From NCBI GenBank assembly GCA_946481265.1, contig CAMLNE010000008.1, positions 1-27,813 on the forward strand: a DNA stretch of 27,813 bases. Direction: 5' to 3'. The stretch is from an uncultured Panacagrimonas sp. (GTDB lineage Bacteria; Pseudomonadota; Gammaproteobacteria; Nevskiales; Nevskiaceae). The notes under the pieces were generated by a model. That model worked only from the letters and a program-made list of their open reading frames with translations. It had not been told where the DNA came from and did no database searches. Both the position numbers and the translations under genes were made by a program. The first letter of the stretch is position 1. Each line of letters starts with the position of its first letter. Shown here one piece after another: positions 25,911 to 27,813 of the stretch.

Positions 25911-26408
25911 CTAGCGGACCCGGGGGCCCGGTACCCACTGCTGATGGACGATCGTCGTCGGTGCCGACGAGCGCACGATGTACTGGCGTCCACCGCCTGC
26001 CCGCACGATGTTGCGGTCACCGAACTTCACCCCCGAGGCGGTCGACGCCAGGGCCGGCGTGGGCTGGAGAAGCTGGTGCAGCACGTAGCGGCTGGACGGA
26101 AAACTGGTGCCGGTCCGGAACGGGGACGTGCCGGGTTCGGTGTAGTAGGTGAAGGGCTTTGGCGTACCGCCCGCCACTTCGTGCCGCGACAGCTGGCGGC
26201 CTGCCGACAGCAGCTCGCGCCAGACCCGCTGGTGGAAGTCGATCCCCTGCAGGTAGCTGAACCAGCGCTGCCACTCGGGGGCGGACTCGAGGTTGATCGA
26301 AAGATCGCGGGCGAAGAAATCCACGCAGGTGGCGACGCCGGTGCGCGGAACCGGCGCATCGGGCAGGCCCAGCGCACGGAGCATGGGAGCGATGCTGGCG
26401 GGATTCAT
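25911..26408 (-). CDS. Hypothetical protein, no recognised domain
   Basis: 165 residues from ATG 26408, 25 nt after the glyQ stop, with a weak ribosome site. I recognise no family. No signal peptide or membrane segment is evident. The N-terminal part looks helical with many aromatic residues (SAPEWQRWFSYLQGIDFHQRVWRELLSAGRQLS). The C-terminal half is rich in Thr, Ser, Pro and Arg, with FTYYTEPGTSPFRTG and a basic tail (GGGRQYIVRS ... VPGPRVR). It contains a single Cys (C28). The mixed composition with several Trp and Tyr favours a real gene over a shadow frame. It may be cotranscribed with glyQ. Function unknown. Confidence 0.65.
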   Translation of the reverse strand: MNPASIAPMLRALGLPDAPVPRTGVATCVDFFARDLSINLESAPEWQRWFSYLQGIDFHQRVWRELLSAGRQLSRHEVAGGTPKPFTYYTEPGTSPFRTGTSFPSSRYVLHQLLQPTPALASTASGVKFGDRNIVRAGGGRQYIVRSSAPTTIVHQQWVPGPRVR

Positions 26409-26433
26409 CGACGCGCCCCGCGTTCGACCGGCT

Positions 26434-27336
26434 TCATGCCGCCGTCCGCTGTGCGCCGAGCATCGGGAAGCCCAGCGCCTCGCGCGCCTTGTAATACGCC
26501 TCGGCGCAGCCTCGGGCGAGCGTGCGCACGCGCAGGATGTAGGCCTGCCGCTCGGTCACGGAGATGGCGCCGCGTGCATCGAGCAGGTTGAAGGTGTGAC
26601 TGGCCTGGACCGCACGCTCGTAGGCGGGCAGCGGCAGCGGCGTCTCGAGCGCGAGCAGGCGCAGGCACTCGGCCTCCGCCCGGTTGAAGCGCTCGAACAG
26701 GGCGGTGGTGTCGGCCTGCTCGAAGTTGTAGATGCTCTGCTCGACCTCGTTCTGGTGATAGACGTCGCCGTAGGTCACCACGCGGCCGCCGGTATCCGAC
26801 CACACCAGGTCGAACACGCTCTCCTTCTTCTGTATGTACATCGCCAGGCGTTCCAGGCCGTAGGTGATCTCGCCCGCCACCGGCCTGCATTCGAGCCCGC
26901 CGACCTGCTGGAAGTAGGTGAACTGGGTGACCTCCATGCCGTTGAGCCAGACCTCCCAGCCCAGGCCCCAGGCGCCAAGCGTCGGCGATTCCCAGTTGTC
27001 CTCCACGAAGCGGATGTCGTGGGTGAGCGGGTCGAAGCCGAGCACCCGCAGCGACTCCAGGTACAGCTTCTGGATATCGGGCGGGCTGGGCTTGAGCAGC
27101 ACCTGGAACTGGTAGTAGTGCTGGAGGCGGTTCGGGTTCTCGCCGTAGCGGCCGTCGGTGGGACGGCGGCTGGGCTGTACATAGGCCGTGTTCCAGGGCT
27201 CGGGGCCGAGGGCCCGCAGGAAGGTGGCCCAGTGGAAGGTGCCGGCACCCATCTCCATGTCCATCGGCTGGACCAGGGTGCAGCCATGCTCGGCCCAGAA
27301 CGTCTGCAGTCGGAGGATGAGGTCCTGGAAGGTCAT
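26434..27336 (-). CDS. glyQ: Glycine-tRNA ligase alpha subunit
   Basis: 300 residues, the usual length. GlyQ is the catalytic subunit of the alpha2beta2 glycyl-tRNA synthetase (class II aminoacyl-tRNA synthetase). It begins [19 protein letters not shown] and contains the near-invariant [87 protein letters not shown] and YGLERLAMY. The ATG at 27336 matches the family N-terminus although no ribosome-binding sequence is visible. A TATACT -10 element lies 51 nt upstream. It is divergent from glnA. Confidence 0.97.
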   Translation of the reverse strand: MTFQDLILRLQTFWAEHGCTLVQPMDMEMGAGTFHWATFLRALGPEPWNTAYVQPSRRPTDGRYGENPNRLQHYYQFQVLLKPSPPDIQKLYLESLRVLGFDPLTHDIRFVEDNWESPTLGAWGLGWEVWLNGMEVTQFTYFQQVGGLECRPVAGEITYGLERLAMYIQKKESVFDLVWSDTGGRVVTYGDVYHQNEVEQSIYNFEQADTTALFERFNRAEAECLRLLALETPLPLPAYERAVQASHTFNLLDARGAISVTERQAYILRVRTLARGCAEAYYKAREALGFPMLGAQRTAA

Positions 27337-27387
27337 GTCGAAGTCGTTGAATGAACGGCGTGAAAACGCTGCAGGAAAGGCGCCGCG

Positions 27388-27393
27388 AGTATA
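27388..27393 (-). promoter_or_regulatory. -10 element (TATACT) of glyQ
   Basis: TATACT on the minus strand in the context CGCTATACTCGC, 51 nt upstream of the glyQ ATG. No clear -35 hexamer. The same core occurs upstream of the aldehyde dehydrogenase gene. Confidence 0.4.
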
Positions 27394-27512
27394 GCGAGGC
27401 AGGATGCAGGGCCCGGCACCGGGCACCAGGGGAATGGGCTAGGCTAGCCGCGGCCGCGCGCATCCTTCCCTTCCCCGCGATCCAGTGATGGTCTCGCCGG
27501 GGCCTGCTGTCA

Positions 27513-27528
27513 TGGCATGGTTTCTGCA
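27513..27528 (+). promoter_or_regulatory. Sigma-54 (RpoN) promoter of glnA
   Basis: TGGCATGGTTTCTGCA matches the sigma-54 consensus TGGCACN5TTGCA with two mismatches. It has the required exact spacing of GG (27514-27515) and GC (27526-27527). It predicts a transcript starting near 27539, 82 nt before the glnA ATG. Nitrogen-controlled glnA transcription by RpoN and NtrC is well established in proteobacteria. I see no convincing NtrC palindrome upstream in this window. Confidence 0.75.
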
Positions 27529-27541
27529 CAAGAACGGCGCA

Positions 27542-27572
27542 CCGTCGGATGAGTCTGGGAACTCGCCGACGG
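27542..27572 (+). other. Hairpin in the glnA 5' untranslated region
   Basis: CCGTCGG (27542-27548) pairs perfectly with CCGACGG (27566-27572), and inside it GAGT (27551-27554) pairs with ACTC (27561-27564), closing a 6-nt loop. It starts at the predicted sigma-54 transcript 5' end. No U-run follows, so it is not a standard terminator. Its role, such as mRNA stability or leader control, is unknown. Confidence 0.5.
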
Positions 27573-27620
27573 CTCCAATCGAACCCTCACTCTATTTGAA
27601 GAGCCTCTCCAGGAGACCCC

Positions 27621-27813
27621 ATGGCTTCGGGCAAAGACGTACTCAAGACCATCAACGAAAAAGGCGTGAAGTTTGTCGACTTCCGTTTCTGCGACACCCG
27701 CGGCAAGGAACAGCACGTCACCATGCCGGCCAGGACGATCGACGAAGGCGTCTTTGCCGACGGCAAGATGTTCGACGGCTCCTCGATCGCCGGCTGGAAG
27801 GGCATCAACGAGT
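27621..27813 (+). CDS. glnA: Glutamine synthetase type I (N-terminal 64 residues; continues off window)
   Basis: The gene starts at ATG 27621 with AGGAG ending 6 nt upstream, and is cut by the right window edge. GlnA makes glutamine from glutamate, ammonia and ATP and is the entry point of nitrogen assimilation. The visible part, [20 protein letters not shown] followed by [17 protein letters not shown] and [17 protein letters not shown], is typical of the bacterial GSI beta-grasp N-domain; FDGSSI(A/R)GW is a family hallmark. A sigma-54 promoter and a structured leader precede it. The catalytic domain and the adenylylation Tyr lie outside the window. Confidence 0.96.
   Translation, partial: MASGKDVLKTINEKGVKFVDFRFCDTRGKEQHVTMPARTIDEGVFADGKMFDGSSIAGWKGINE

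Noticed and set aside
27412..27440. GCACCAGGGGAATGGGC-type text upstream of glnA as an NtrC-binding site.
   Set aside because: Only the left half resembles the NtrC consensus GCACC-N5-GGTGC; the right half does not match.

Overview
This is the chromosome-origin region of a GC-rich gammaproteobacterium. The order gyrB-recF-dnaN-dnaA, divergent from rpmH-rnpA-yidD-yidC-mnmE, is the classic gammaproteobacterial origin cluster. The ubiE-ubiJ-ubiB run, the tetrameric-type glycyl-tRNA synthetase genes (glyQ, glyS) with gmhB, and glnA support this. The overall style (DUF971-ubiE-ubiJ-ubiB overlaps, TANNNT-like -10 elements without clear -35 boxes) resembles Xanthomonadales and relatives. That placement is inference; no taxonomic search was possible.

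Layout. (1) 1-2391, minus strand: a two-domain short-chain reductase resembling bacterial fatty acyl-CoA reductases, cut by the left window edge, with a TetR-type regulator upstream. (2) 2567-8753, minus strand: gyrB, recF, dnaN and dnaA. The 239-bp dnaN-dnaA gap is an AT-rich segment with a consensus IHF site and DnaA boxes, the likely oriC. A perfect DnaA box lies in the dnaA promoter. Two near-ideal parS palindromes lie inside recF. (3) 8907-16232, plus strand: rpmH, rnpA, yidD, yidC, mnmE, a DUF971 gene, ubiE, ubiJ and ubiB, tightly packed with several 4-bp start/stop overlaps. They cover ribosome and RNase P, membrane protein insertion, tRNA modification and ubiquinone synthesis. (4) 16245-20913: a periplasmic S41 (CtpA-type) protease, a second TetR regulator, a class-3-like aldehyde dehydrogenase and a HisN-like phosphatase. 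A perfect 22-bp-stem hairpin separates the convergent regulator and dehydrogenase genes. (5) 21003-27813: folB (plus), then on the minus strand gmhB, glyS, an exported metallo-beta-lactamase-fold hydrolase, a glutathione S-transferase-like protein, an unrecognised 165-residue protein and glyQ. The start of glnA (plus) follows, behind a sigma-54 promoter and a structured leader.

Gene direction switches at the dnaA/rpmH border, so on both sides most genes near the origin are read away from it. All intergenic gaps are under 300 bp. I saw no tRNA or rRNA genes, insertion sequences, prophage or CRISPR. Most of the window is conserved housekeeping DNA, and I do not see a defence or mobile system. 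The most interesting signals are small DNA elements: parS inside recF, the origin architecture, a rare-codon AT island in gyrB, the glnA control region, a candidate operator at the aldehyde dehydrogenase start site, and three accessory genes separating glyQ from glyS.
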